A stretch of 64,000 nt of DNA from Streptomyces xanthii. GTDB lineage: Bacteria > Actinomycetota > Actinomycetes > Streptomycetales > Streptomycetaceae. Of the stretch, positions 40,716-50,122 are shown in pieces (position 1 is the first letter of the stretch; every line of letters starts with the position of its first letter). Location: contig NZ_CP061281.1 in assembly GCF_014621695.1 (NCBI RefSeq), forward strand, positions 3,410,001-3,474,000, given 5' to 3'. A program made the translations under genes and the position numbers. The notes beneath the pieces are model-generated. The model saw nothing but the letters and a program-made list of their open reading frames with translations, did no database searches and had not been told where the DNA came from.

Positions 40716-42316
40716 ATCCTGAAGACGCCGAAGCCGCCGCGGGCGCCCTCGTACGGTGCGGTGTGGATCGCGGACAGGCAGATGCCGAGGACGGTGCGGG
40801 TGTCGCGCGGGTCGATGACGCCGTCGTCGTAGAGCCGCCCGGACAGGAACATCGGCAGGGACTCGGACTCGATCTGCTGCTCGACCATGGCGCGCAGCGC
40901 GGCGTCCGCGTCGTCGTCGTACGGCTGTCCCTTCGCGGCGGCGGACTGGCGGGCCACGATGGACAGGACGCCGGCGAGCTGCTGCGGGCCCATGACGGCG
41001 GACTTGGCGCTGGGCCAGGCGAACAGGAAGCGGGGGTCGTAGGCGCGCCCGCACATCCCGTAGTGCCCGGCGCCGTACGAGGCGCCCATGAGGACGGACA
41101 GGTGCGGAACGCGGGAGTTGGAGACCGCGTTGATCATCATCGCGCCGTGCTTGATGATGCCGCCCTGCTCGTACTCCTTGCCGACCATGTAGCCGGTGGT
41201 GTTGTGGAGGAACAGGAGCGGGATGTCGCGCTGGTTGGCGAGCTGGATGAACTGGGCGGCCTTCTGCGACTCCTCGCTGAAGAGCACGCCCTGCGCGTTG
41301 GCGAGGATGCCGACCGGGTAGCCGTGCAGGCGAGCCCAGCCGGTGACGAGGCTGGCCCCGTACAGCGGCTTGAACTCGTCGAAGTCGGAGGCGTCGACGA
41401 TCCGGGCGATGACCTCGCGCGGGTCGAACGGCACCTTCAGGTCCTCGGGCACGATCCCGAGCAGTTCCTCGGGGTCGTACTTGGGCGGCTCGACGTCCAC
41501 AGGCTGTGGATCGGGGTGCGCCTTGCGGTGGTTCAGTCGGGCGACGACGCGGCGGGCCTGGCGGATGGCGTCCTGCTCGTCGAGCGCGAAGTAGTCGGCG
41601 AGCCCGGAGGTGCGGGCGTGCATCTCGGCGCCGCCGAGCGACTCGTCGTCGCTCTCCTCGCCGGTCGCCATCTTCACGAGCGGCGGTCCGCCGAGGAAGA
41701 CCTTCGCCTTCTCCTTGACCATGATCACGTGGTCGGACATGCCGGGGACGTACGCGCCGCCCGCCGTGGAGTTGCCGAAGACGACGGCGACGGTGGGGAT
41801 GCCGGCGGCGGACAGCCGCGTGATGTCGCGGAAGATGGCGCCGCCGGGGATGAAGATCTCCTTCTGGGAGGGGAGATCGGCGCCGCCGGACTCGACGAGG
41901 GAGATGCAGGGCAGCCGGTTGGCGTACGCGATCTCGTTGGCGCGCAGGGCCTTCTTCAGGGACCAGGGGTTGCTGGCGCCGCCGCGCACGGTCGGGTCGT
42001 TCGCCGTGATGAGGCACTCGACGCCCTCGACGACGCCGATGCCGGTGACGAGGGAGGCGCCGACCGTGTAGTCGCTGCCCCAGGCGGCGAGCGGCGACAG
42101 TTCCAGGAACGGGGTGTCGGGGTCGAGGAGCAGCTCGATGCGCTCGCGGGCGAGGAGCTTGCCGCGCCCCCGGTGCCGGGCGACGTACTTGTCGCCGCCG
42201 CCCTGGACGGCCTTGTCGTGCTCGGCGTCGAGCGCGGCGAGCTTGTCGAGCAGGGCGGTGCGCTGGGCGGCGTAGTCGTCGGACCGGGTGTCCAGGGCAC
42301 TGGCCAAGGCGGTCAC
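40712..42316 (-). CDS. Acyl-CoA carboxylase beta subunit (carboxyltransferase)
   Basis: A 534-residue carboxyltransferase from GTG 42316. It carries both crotonase-like halves: RGKLLARERIELLLDPDTPF and GNSTAGGAYVPGMSDHVIMV in the first, GFLQ-type LFLHNTTGYMVGKEYEQGGI and ASYGAGHYGMCGRAYDPRFL in the second, with AWPSAKSAVMGPQQ after it. The pattern, particularly GHYGMCGRAYDPRF, is that of 3-methylcrotonyl-CoA or geranyl-CoA carboxylase, not of acetyl/propionyl-CoA enzymes. It pairs with the alpha subunit encoded downstream. Its GTG overlaps the stop of the AtuA-family gene. Confidence 0.94.
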   Translation of the reverse strand: MTALASALDTRSDDYAAQRTALLDKLAALDAEHDKAVQGGGDKYVARHRGRGKLLARERIELLLDPDTPFLELSPLAAWGSDYTVGASLVTGIGVVEGVECLITANDPTVRGGASNPWSLKKALRANEIAYANRLPCISLVESGGADLPSQKEIFIPGGAIFRDITRLSAAGIPTVAVVFGNSTAGGAYVPGMSDHVIMVKEKAKVFLGGPPLVKMATGEESDDESLGGAEMHARTSGLADYFALDEQDAIRQARRVVARLNHRKAHPDPQPVDVEPPKYDPEELLGIVPEDLKVPFDPREVIARIVDASDFDEFKPLYGASLVTGWARLHGYPVGILANAQGVLFSEESQKAAQFIQLANQRDIPLLFLHNTTGYMVGKEYEQGGIIKHGAMMINAVSNSRVPHLSVLMGASYGAGHYGMCGRAYDPRFLFAWPSAKSAVMGPQQLAGVLSIVARQSAAAKGQPYDDDADAALRAMVEQQIESESLPMFLSGRLYDDGVIDPRDTRTVLGICLSAIHTAPYEGARGGFGVFRM

Positions 42317-44034
42317 AGGAGGGCCTCCGGGAGGTCGAGGTGGCGGGAGCGCAGCCATTCGCCGAGGCCCTTGGCCTGCGGGTCGAAGCGGGCCTGGGCG
42401 GCGACGCCTTCGCCGAGGAGGCCCTCGACGGTGAAGTTCAGGGCGCGCAGGTTCGGCAGCAGGTGCCGGGTGACGGTCAGGCCGGCGGTCTCCGGGAGGA
42501 GTTGCCTGAGCCGCTCGACGGTGAGGGTGTGGGCGAGCCAGGGCCAGGCGTCCTCGGTGTGGGCCCAGACCCCGATGTTGGCGTCGCCGCCCTTGTCGCC
42601 GCTGCGGGCGCCGACGACGCGGCCGAGGGGGGCGCGGCGGACGGGGCCCGGGGGCGGCGGCTCGGGCAGGGCGGGCTGCGCGACCGGGGCGAGGGGCAGG
42701 GTCGGGTGCGCGTACGCGGACACGTCGCGGCGCGTGCCGTCGGGCAGGACGGCGACGTGCGGGACCTCGGCCCGGTCGACGTACGCGGCCTCGAACACGC
42801 CGTACGGGGCGCCCCGGCCGGGCGGCGCGGTGACGTGGAACCCGGGGTAGGAGCCGAGGGCGAGCTCGACGGCGGCGCCGCTGAGGGCGCGGCCGACGGC
42901 GTCCTGGTCCTGGTCGCGCACGACGAGCCGGAGCAGGGCGCTGGCGGTCTCCTCGGTGGGGGCGTCGGGGCGGTCGGTGCGGGCCAGCTCCCAGCGGACG
43001 TGTTCCGGGCGGGACCCGGCGGCGTCGAAGGCGGCGTCCATCTGGGCCCGGACGAGCTCGGCCTTGCGGTCGATGTCGAGTCCGGTGAGGACGAAGACGA
43101 CCTCGTTGCGGAAGCCGCCGAGGCGGTTGAGGCCGGTCTTGAGGGTCGGGGGCGGGGCCTCGCCGCGCACGCCGTGGATCCGGACCCGGTCGGGTCCCTG
43201 CCGCTCCAGCCGGACGGTGTCGAGGCGGACGGTGACGTCGGGGCCCGCGTACCGGGCGCCGCCGGTCTCGTACAGGAGCTGGGCGGTGACCGTGCCGACG
43301 TCGACGAGGCCGCCGGTGCCGGGGTGTTTGGTGATGACGGCGGATCCGTCCTCGTGGATCTCGGCGAGCGGGAAGCCGGGGCGCAGGAACAGGCCGGCGG
43401 CGTGCTCGGCGAACCGGGAGTAGTTCCCGCCGGTGGCCTGCGTCCCGCACTCCAGGACGTGCCCGGCGACGACGGCCCCCGCGTGCCGGTCGTACGCGTC
43501 CGGGGCCCAGCCGAAGTGCCAGGCGGCGGGCCCGGAGACGAGCGCGGCGTCGGTGACACGGCCGGTGACGACGATCTCGGCACCGGCCTCCAGGCAGGCG
43601 GCGATGCCGGCGCCGCCGAGGTAGGCGTTGGCGGTGAGGGCGCCGGGGAAGCGGCCGGTGGCGAGGAGGTCGTCGCCCTCGACGTGGCCGACCCGCACCG
43701 GGATCCCGAGCCGGTCGGCCAGCTCCCTGATCCGCTCGGCGAGTCCGGCCGGGTTCAGTCCGCCGGCGTTGGTCACGATCCGGGTCCCCCGCTCGCGGGC
43801 GAGCCCCAGGCACTCCTCCAGCTGGCGCAGGAAGGTGCGGGCGTAGCCGCGCGCGGGGTCCTTGAGGCGGTCGCGGCCGAGGATCAGCATGGTCAGCTCG
43901 GCGAGGTAGTCGCCGGTGAGGACGTCGAGCGGGGCCTCGCCGCCGGTCAGCATCTCCTTCATGGCGTCGAACCGGTCGCCGTAGAAGCCGGACGCGTTGC
44001 CGATGCGCAGGGGGCTCGTGCGGGGCGGGGTCAC
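42313..44034 (-). CDS. AtuA-family protein (DUF1446)
   Basis: A 573-residue cytoplasmic protein from GTG 44034, which overlaps the upstream stop as GTGA. The N-terminal DUF1446 domain includes [48 protein letters not shown] and [14 protein letters not shown]; the C-terminal 100 residues ([20 protein letters not shown]) form the second AtuA domain. AtuA is needed for acyclic terpene use in Pseudomonas, but its reaction is not known to me. It always sits beside acyl-CoA carboxylases, as here. It may act on the 3-hydroxy-3-carboxymethyl intermediate (inference). Confidence 0.88.
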   Translation of the reverse strand: MTPPRTSPLRIGNASGFYGDRFDAMKEMLTGGEAPLDVLTGDYLAELTMLILGRDRLKDPARGYARTFLRQLEECLGLARERGTRIVTNAGGLNPAGLAERIRELADRLGIPVRVGHVEGDDLLATGRFPGALTANAYLGGAGIAACLEAGAEIVVTGRVTDAALVSGPAAWHFGWAPDAYDRHAGAVVAGHVLECGTQATGGNYSRFAEHAAGLFLRPGFPLAEIHEDGSAVITKHPGTGGLVDVGTVTAQLLYETGGARYAGPDVTVRLDTVRLERQGPDRVRIHGVRGEAPPPTLKTGLNRLGGFRNEVVFVLTGLDIDRKAELVRAQMDAAFDAAGSRPEHVRWELARTDRPDAPTEETASALLRLVVRDQDQDAVGRALSGAAVELALGSYPGFHVTAPPGRGAPYGVFEAAYVDRAEVPHVAVLPDGTRRDVSAYAHPTLPLAPVAQPALPEPPPPGPVRRAPLGRVVGARSGDKGGDANIGVWAHTEDAWPWLAHTLTVERLRQLLPETAGLTVTRHLLPNLRALNFTVEGLLGEGVAAQARFDPQAKGLGEWLRSRHLDLPEALL

Positions 44035-44828
44035 GCCTGACCGCCCCGGGGCGCCCGGCCCTGTCCGGGCGGGCCGGCGAAGGCCTGGGCGATGTCGAGC
44101 CAGCGGTCGGCGTCGGGGCCCTCGGCGCGTACGTCGAGGTCCGAGCGGTGGGCGCGCTGGGTGACGAGCAGACAGAAGTCGAGCGCGGACCCGGTGACGC
44201 GCTGGGCGGCGTCCTCGGGCCCGTACGTCCACGGGGCCCCGCTCGGCAGGGTCAGCTCGACCCGGAACTCCTCCTGCGGCACGGGCAGTCCGTGCGCGCC
44301 GAACGCGAAGGGGAGGGCGCGGACGCCGATGCGGGCGATGTGGCGCAGGCGGTCGGTGGGGACGCGGGTGACGCCGAGCGCGTCGGCGACGTCCTGGCCG
44401 TGCGCCCAGGTCTCCATGAGGCGGCCCGTGGCCATCGACGCGGCGGACATCGGCGGCCCGTACCAGGGGAACTTCGTCCGGCTCCCGGCCGCTTCCCTCA
44501 GCGCCTTCTGCAGCCGCGCCCGCCCGTCGCGCCACTCGGCGAGCAGCGCTGCGGGCCCCCGTGCGGCCCCGGCCTCGGCCCCTTCGTCGACGAACGTGTC
44601 CGGCGCGGTCAGCGCCTTCGCCACCAGCCCCGCGAACGCGTCCGGGTCCTCGACGGCGAGCAGCGCGGAGTGGTCCGTCCAGGCGAGATGGGCGATCTGA
44701 TGGGCGACGGTCCACCGCGGCGCGGGTGTCGGCAGCGCCCACCGCCCCTCCTCGATCCCGGCGACGAGCCGGTCGAGTTCCTCGCTCTCGTCCCGCAAGT
44801 CATCGAACACGGACGGCTGTTCGGACAC
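44031..44828 (-). CDS. DinB/maleylpyruvate isomerase-like metal-binding protein (TIGR03084-like)
   Basis: A 265-residue protein; GTG 44828 is chosen because GAGGGAG lies eight bases upstream, although the frame stays open to 44894. The four-helix DinB bundle shows the metal histidines in [18 protein letters not shown] near residue 40 and [14 protein letters not shown] near 140. Members are thought to use mycothiol as cofactor. A C-terminal SCP2-like domain follows. It is the first gene of the eight-gene operon ending in tetR, so it probably takes part in the same pathway. Confidence 0.8.
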   Translation of the reverse strand: MSEQPSVFDDLRDESEELDRLVAGIEEGRWALPTPAPRWTVAHQIAHLAWTDHSALLAVEDPDAFAGLVAKALTAPDTFVDEGAEAGAARGPAALLAEWRDGRARLQKALREAAGSRTKFPWYGPPMSAASMATGRLMETWAHGQDVADALGVTRVPTDRLRHIARIGVRALPFAFGAHGLPVPQEEFRVELTLPSGAPWTYGPEDAAQRVTGSALDFCLLVTQRAHRSDLDVRAEGPDADRWLDIAQAFAGPPGQGRAPRGGQA

Positions 44829-44938
44829 GGTGCGCTCCCTCGGGGCAGGACGGTGTGCGGCGTGTCCGGAGCATGGCAGCGCGCCGAGAAACAATCAAGC
44901 GTGCTTGCATGAAAAATCGGGGTGGCGGGATTCCGCCT

Positions 44939-45079
44939 GCGGGTCCGGTGGGGGCTGGTCGCGCAGTTCCCCGCGCCCCTGAGATGCGCACTTCGTGCGC
45001 CATCTCATCGGGGAAGGCTGCGCGCAGCGCATGCCTTCAGGGGCGCGGGGAACTGCGCGACCAGGCCCCACCGGCCCGC
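44939..45079. repeat. Compound inverted repeat (cloverleaf-like), copy 2, inverted
   Basis: Outer arms 44939-44982 and 45037-45079 pair along 43 bases with one bulge and one mismatch. Inside are two hairpins: GAGATGCGCAC...GTGCGCCATCTC (44981-45006) and GAAGGC...GCCTTC (45013-45038). The order of the two hairpins is reversed against copy 1, so this copy is turned round. It lies between the EamA gene end and the acyl-CoA operon start. Confidence 0.8.
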
Positions 45080-45101
45080 GGTGAACGACGACGCGACGGA
45101 G

Positions 45102-46058
45102 TCAGTCCAGCCGCGCCGGGACGGCCTTCGCTCCGGTGACCTGGGTGCGGACCGCGCCCATGCTGGCCGCGATCACCAGGGCGATGGCGAGGGCCTCCAG
45201 CCAGGTCAGGGCCTGGCTGAGGATGAGGAAGCCGGCCAGGGCGGCGATGGCCGGTTCGAGGCTCATCATCACGGCGAAGGTGGAGGCGGGCAGGCGGCGC
45301 AGCGCCATCAGTTCGAGGGTGTACGGGAGGACCGAGGAGAGGATGGCGACGGCCGAGCCCAGGGCCACGGTCTTCGGCTCCAGGAGCCGGTCCCCCGCGG
45401 TCGCGATGCCGAGCGGGAGGCAGAGGACCGCCGCGACCGCCATCGCCAGGGCGAGTCCGTCCGCCTGGGGGAAGCGGCGGCCGGTGCGGGCACTGAAGAC
45501 GATGTACAGGGCCCAGCACGCGCCCGCCGTGACGGCGAACGCGACGCCGACGGGATCGAGGCCGCCGAGCCCGTCGCCCGCGCCGCCGAGCAGGAAGACG
45601 CCGCACAGGGCGAGTCCGGCCCACAGGAAGTTGATCGCCCGGCGGGAGGCCAGCACGGAGAGGGTGAGCGGGCCGAGCACCTCGAAGGTGACGGCCAGGC
45701 CCAGCGGGATACGGGCGGCGGACTGGTAGAAGAGCAGGTTCATGCCGCACATCGCGACGCCGAACGCGAGGACCGTGCCCCAGTCGGCGCGCGAGTGCCC
45801 GCGCAGGCGCGGCCGGCACACCACCAGCAGCACGATCGCCGCCACGATCAGGCGCAGCGTGACCACGCCGACCGCGCCGGCGCGCGGCATGAGCGTCACC
45901 GCGAGCGCGCCGCCGAACTGGACGGACACGCAGCCGGCCAGGACGAGGCCCACCGGGCCGAGCGCCGCGCGCCGCGAACCGGAGGCGGTGCCCTCCGTCC
46001 CGGTGCCGTCGGCCGCGAGGGCCGTCCGCGGCCGACTGTCCGTGCGCGAGCCGTTCAC
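45102..46058 (-). CDS. EamA/RhtA-family drug and metabolite exporter
   Basis: A 318-residue membrane protein with ten helices in two EamA repeats; PLGLAVTFEVLGPLTLSVL and ASTFAVMMSLEPAIAALAGF are the paired signature ends of each repeat, as in RhtA threonine/homoserine exporters. GTG 46058 is chosen because GAGG lies six bases upstream; the frame extends to 46169 into the promoter. It is divergent from a LysR regulator, which probably controls it. Likely substrate: an amino acid or other small metabolite. Confidence 0.86.
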   Translation of the reverse strand: MNGSRTDSRPRTALAADGTGTEGTASGSRRAALGPVGLVLAGCVSVQFGGALAVTLMPRAGAVGVVTLRLIVAAIVLLVVCRPRLRGHSRADWGTVLAFGVAMCGMNLLFYQSAARIPLGLAVTFEVLGPLTLSVLASRRAINFLWAGLALCGVFLLGGAGDGLGGLDPVGVAFAVTAGACWALYIVFSARTGRRFPQADGLALAMAVAAVLCLPLGIATAGDRLLEPKTVALGSAVAILSSVLPYTLELMALRRLPASTFAVMMSLEPAIAALAGFLILSQALTWLEALAIALVIAASMGAVRTQVTGAKAVPARLD

Positions 46059-46243
46059 AAGGCCTCGTGCCTCCCCACTGATCCACCTGCCGGCCACTGC
46101 TGCCTGGCCACGACTGTCGAGTTCAATATTGTGGACTTTACCGTCCAGGAGAATGCACTGCATCCTCATTCCCGTCCTCCACGCTAGAGCCGCCGGGCAT
46201 GGCGCGTGAAATGCCTTGTGTGCTCCCGTTATGCTCCCCGGAC

Positions 46244-47125
46244 ATGAGCCGGGACCACTCCGTCGAACTGCGGCACCTGCGCTGCTTCCTCGCCGTCGCC
46301 GAGGAGGCCAACGTCACGCGCGCCGCCGCCCGCCTCGGCCTCACCCAGCCCGCCGTCTCCCGCACGCTGGCCGCGCTGGAGACCTCGCTCGGGGTGCGGC
46401 TCGTGGACCGTTCGACGCACCACCTCGCGCTGACCCCGGAGGGGCACGCGTTCCGCGAGAAGGCGATCGCCGCCGTCGCCGCGTTCGAGGACGCGCTGGC
46501 CGCCGCCCGCACCCCCTCGCGCCCGCTGCGGCTCGGGCACGCCTGGTCCGCCGCCGGCGCCTACACGACCCCGCTGCTGCGCCGCTGGCGGCAGGAGCAT
46601 CCGGACGTGCCGCTGGAGCTGCTGCGCATCGACGACCGGACGGCCGGGCTCACCCGCGGCGCCGTCGACGTCGCCCTGCTGCGCGGCCCCGTCGAGACGC
46701 CGGGCCTGGTGACCGAGCTGCTGCACGAGGAGGCGCGCGTCGCGGCCGTGCCCTCCGACAGCCCGCTCGCCCGGCGCCCCGCCCTGCGCCTCGCGGACCT
46801 CCGCGACCAGGTCATCGCCCTGAACACGGTGTCCGGCACGACCGCCCTGGAACTGTGGCCGCCCGCCGCGCGCCCCACCGCCGCGCTGACCGTCGCCAAC
46901 ACCGACGACTGGCTCGCCGCGATCGCCTCCGACCAGGCCGTCGGCGTCACCTCGACCGCGACCGTACGGATGCATCCGCACCCGGGCGTCGTCTATGTCC
47001 CGCTCACCGACGCCCCGCCGCTCCCGGTCCACCTGGCCCGCCGCCCCGGCCCCGGCCACCCGTCCGTCCCCGACCTCCTCGCCCTGGCCCACGAGGTCAC
47101 ACGGGCCGGGGGCGGAGGGGCCTAG
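46244..47125 (+). CDS. LysR-family regulator
   Basis: A 293-residue LysR protein. The helix-turn-helix spans about residues 6-65 (LRHLRCFLAVAEEANVTRAA then LTQPAVSRTLAALETSLGVRL). The effector domain follows, with RLGHAWSAAGAYTTPLLRR and VDVALLRGP. ATG 46244 is the best start; an in-frame ATG at 46199 lies further into the promoter. It diverges from the EamA exporter across 185 bases and likely senses the exporter substrate. It is convergent with the large dehydrogenase gene. Confidence 0.88.
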   Translation: MSRDHSVELRHLRCFLAVAEEANVTRAAARLGLTQPAVSRTLAALETSLGVRLVDRSTHHLALTPEGHAFREKAIAAVAAFEDALAAARTPSRPLRLGHAWSAAGAYTTPLLRRWRQEHPDVPLELLRIDDRTAGLTRGAVDVALLRGPVETPGLVTELLHEEARVAAVPSDSPLARRPALRLADLRDQVIALNTVSGTTALELWPPAARPTAALTVANTDDWLAAIASDQAVGVTSTATVRMHPHPGVVYVPLTDAPPLPVHLARRPGPGHPSVPDLLALAHEVTRAGGGGA

Positions 47126-47164
47126 CCGGGTCCGACAGACAGGTCCTGGAGCTTTTCGTTCGGA

Positions 47165-49975
47165 TCAGGCCGGGTCCAGGTGTTCGGCCAGCACCTCCGC
47201 CAGGTGCCGGCCCCGCACCCCGCCGAGCTGCTCCAGCTGGGTGCGGCAGGAGTAGCCGTCGGCGAGGACGACCGTGCCGGGGGCCGCGCCGCGCACCGCC
47301 GGGAGCAGCGCCTCCTCCGCGCAGGCCGCGGAGACCTCGTAGTGGCCGTCCTCGAAGCCGAAGTTCCCGGCGAGGCCGCAGCAGCCGCCGCTCAGCTCCC
47401 CGGTCAGGCCGGCCTTCTCGCGCAGCCGCCGGTCGGCCGCGTCGCCGAGCACCGCGTGCTGGTGGCAGTGGGTCTGGCCGGTGACGGGGCGGTCGACACG
47501 GGGCGGGGTCCAGTCCGGGGCGAGACGTTCGAGGGCCTCGGCGAAGGTCAGGACGCGGTCCGCGAGCAGCCGGGCCCGCGGGTCGTCGGGGAGCAGTTCG
47601 GGCAGGTCGGAGCGGAGGGCCGCCGCGCAGGACGGCTCCAGGACGATCACCGGGAGGTCCGCGTCGAGCGCCGGGCGCAGCGTGTCGAGGGTGCGGCGCA
47701 GGACGGCCTTCGCCCGGTCCAGCTGACCGGTCGACACGTAGGTGAGGCCGCAGCACACGCGGCCCCGCGCGCGGGGCGCCGGGAGCGGGGTGATCCCGGC
47801 CGCGGTCAGGACCCGTACGGCCGCGTGCCCGGCCTGCGGGGTCAGATGCTCCGTGAACGTGTCCGGCCACAGCACCGCACGGCGCTCGGTTCCGGCCGGG
47901 GGCCGCCCCGGGCGCCAGTCCGCGCTGAAGGTCCGCCGGGCGACGCGCGGGATGTCGCGCCGGGCCGCGATCCCGCTCAGCTTCTTCGCGAGAGACGCCA
48001 ACATCCGTACGGAGGCGAGGGAGTTGACGAGCCCCGCCGTGCGCGTGCGTTCCACGAGGCGCAGCCAGCGCGGCAGCCACCCGAGCGCGTAGTGCGCGGC
48101 GGGGCGGCGCCGGCCCGCGTAGTGGTGGTGCAGGAACTCCGCCTTGTACGTGGCCATGTCGACGCCGACCGGACAGTCGGAGCGGCAGCCCTTGCAGGAC
48201 AGGCACAGGTCGAGCGCGTCCCGCACCTCCTCCGAGCGCCAGCCGTCGGTGACGACCTCGCCCGCGAGCATCTCGTGCAGCAGCCGGGCCCGGCCCCGCG
48301 TCGAGTGCTCCTCCTCGCCGGTCGCCCGGAACGACGGACACATCACGCCACCCGGACCCGCCTGCTCCGTACGGCACTTGGCGACGCCGACGCAGCGCCG
48401 GACCGCCGCCGAGAAGTCGCCGCCGTCCTGCGGATAGCCGAAGACGACATCGACGGGCTCGCGGGGCAGCGGGGCGAAACGCAGGTTCTCGTCGAGTCGG
48501 GCGGGGCGGACCAGGATGCCGGGATTCAGCAGGTCCGCCGGGTCCCAGGCGCCCTTGACCTGCTCGAACAGGCCGACGAGCCGGTCCCCGTACATCTTCG
48601 GGAGCAGTTCGGCGCGGGCCTGGCCGTCACCGTGCTCGCCGGACAGGGAGCCGCCGTGCGTGACGACGAGCGCGGCGAGGTCCTCAGAGAAGCGCCGGAA
48701 GCGGCGCACGCCGGCCTCCGACAGCAGGTCGAAGTCGATGCGGACGTGGATGCAGCCGTCACCGAAGTGGCCGTACGGGGTGCCGCGCAGCCCGTGCTCG
48801 GCCATCAGGCCCCTGAAGTCCCGCAGATACGCGCCGAGTCGGGCGGGCGGCACCGCGCAGTCCTCCCAGCCGGGCCAGGCCTCGCTGCCGTCGGGCATAC
48901 GGGTCGCGGTGCCGGACGCGTCCTCGCGGATCCGCCACAGCGCGCGCTGACCGGCCGGGTCCGCGACCACGAGCGCGTCCACGGCGTCGGCCGCGCGCAC
49001 GATCCGCCCGGCGGCGTCCCGCGCCTCGGCCGGGGTCGCGCCGCCCGTCTCCACGAACAGCCAGGCGCCGCCCTTCGGCAGCCCGGAGCGGTCCGGCACG
49101 AGGTCGGCGGCCATGCCCTCCACGGTCAGCGGCCAGTACGGAAGCAGGCCGGCGGCCGCCTCCGCCGCCGCGCTCTCGTCCGCGTACCCCAGCACGGCGA
49201 GGGCCGTCGCACGCGGCGCCTCGACGAGTTTCACGGTCGCCTCGGTGACGAGCCCGAGGGTGCCCTCGGTGCCGCAGAAGAAGCGGGCCAGGTCGGTGCC
49301 GTGCTCGGGGAGCAGCGCGTCCAGGGCGTAGCCGGAGATGCGGCGCGGCAGCCCGGCGTAGGGGGCGAAACCGGTGCGGATCCGGGCCAGTTCGCGCTGG
49401 ACGAGACCGTGCAGGGGCTCCGGCGCGCCCTTCCAGCCCTGGCCGATCCGGTACGCCGTGCCGTCGGCCGCGAGCACGTCGAGGGCCGCCACGCTGTCGG
49501 CGGTCGTGCCCCAGGCGACGGAGTGGGAGCCGCACGAGTTGTTGCCGATCATGCCGCCGACGGTGCAGCGGCTGTGCGTGGACGGGTCGGGGCCGAAGCG
49601 CAGGCCGTGCGGGGCGGCGGCCGACTGGAGCCGGTCGAGGACGACTCCCGGCTGGACCCGGGCCGTTCGGGTCTCCGGGTCGAGGTCCACGATCCCGTTC
49701 ATGTACCGGGTGAAGTCGACGACGAGGCCGGTGCCGGTGGCCTGGCCCGCGATCGAGGTGCCGCCGCCGCGGCCCACGACCGGGACCCCGCGCCGCCGGC
49801 ACACCTCCAGGGCCGCGGCCACGTCGTCGCCGTCTCTCGGGGCGAACACCCCGAGCGGCACCCGGCGGTAGTTGGACGCGTCCATCGTGTTCAGGGCACG
49901 CGCGGTGACGGAGAAGTCGACCCCGCCGCGCACGGCCGTCCGCAGTTCCCGTTCCAGGCCGTCCAGATCGTCCAT
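47165..49975 (-). CDS. FAD/Fe-S 2-hydroxyacid dehydrogenase (GlcD-GlcF fusion type)
   Basis: A 936-residue fusion. The N-terminal half is a VAO-type FAD domain (VPVVGRGGGTSIAGQATGTG, STHSRCTVGGMIGNNSCGSH) with a C-terminal lid. The second half has one clear ferredoxin-like cluster, CLSCKGCRSDCPVGVD, a partial second set around KCRTEQAGPGGVMCPSFRAT, and two CCG-type domains (VCCGLTYVS and GGCCGLAGNFGFE), as in GlcF, LutA and heterodisulphide reductases. It probably oxidises a D-2-hydroxyacid such as D-lactate or D-2-hydroxyglutarate and passes electrons to the quinone pool. GGAGG lies before ATG 49975. The second cluster being incomplete is as in actinobacterial relatives (recalled). Confidence 0.85.
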   Translation of the reverse strand: MDDLDGLERELRTAVRGGVDFSVTARALNTMDASNYRRVPLGVFAPRDGDDVAAALEVCRRRGVPVVGRGGGTSIAGQATGTGLVVDFTRYMNGIVDLDPETRTARVQPGVVLDRLQSAAAPHGLRFGPDPSTHSRCTVGGMIGNNSCGSHSVAWGTTADSVAALDVLAADGTAYRIGQGWKGAPEPLHGLVQRELARIRTGFAPYAGLPRRISGYALDALLPEHGTDLARFFCGTEGTLGLVTEATVKLVEAPRATALAVLGYADESAAAEAAAGLLPYWPLTVEGMAADLVPDRSGLPKGGAWLFVETGGATPAEARDAAGRIVRAADAVDALVVADPAGQRALWRIREDASGTATRMPDGSEAWPGWEDCAVPPARLGAYLRDFRGLMAEHGLRGTPYGHFGDGCIHVRIDFDLLSEAGVRRFRRFSEDLAALVVTHGGSLSGEHGDGQARAELLPKMYGDRLVGLFEQVKGAWDPADLLNPGILVRPARLDENLRFAPLPREPVDVVFGYPQDGGDFSAAVRRCVGVAKCRTEQAGPGGVMCPSFRATGEEEHSTRGRARLLHEMLAGEVVTDGWRSEEVRDALDLCLSCKGCRSDCPVGVDMATYKAEFLHHHYAGRRRPAAHYALGWLPRWLRLVERTRTAGLVNSLASVRMLASLAKKLSGIAARRDIPRVARRTFSADWRPGRPPAGTERRAVLWPDTFTEHLTPQAGHAAVRVLTAAGITPLPAPRARGRVCCGLTYVSTGQLDRAKAVLRRTLDTLRPALDADLPVIVLEPSCAAALRSDLPELLPDDPRARLLADRVLTFAEALERLAPDWTPPRVDRPVTGQTHCHQHAVLGDAADRRLREKAGLTGELSGGCCGLAGNFGFEDGHYEVSAACAEEALLPAVRGAAPGTVVLADGYSCRTQLEQLGGVRGRHLAEVLAEHLDPA

Positions 49976-50122
49976 GCCCTCCAGGATGCAGCCCCGAAGT
50001 GCCCGCGGCACGGCAGGACTGCGCCCACTTTTTCACGATACGGACATACACGTTCCCAAACCGATCACCAACTCTCCTATAGTGACCGGAAATTGACCCC
50101 CCTCCCCCCGAGGACCCGACCG

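Noticed and set aside
38838..43813. Frames of more than 1000 codons extending the carboxylase subunits upstream
   Set aside because: The extra N-terminal parts are basic low-complexity text over the neighbouring gene; GTG starts overlapping the preceding stop codons fit the families.
47180..50122. Upstream part of a 1489-codon frame leading into cvnA
   Set aside because: It is the reverse strand of the FAD/Fe-S dehydrogenase gene. Only the part from ATG 50123 looks like protein and has CvnA motifs.
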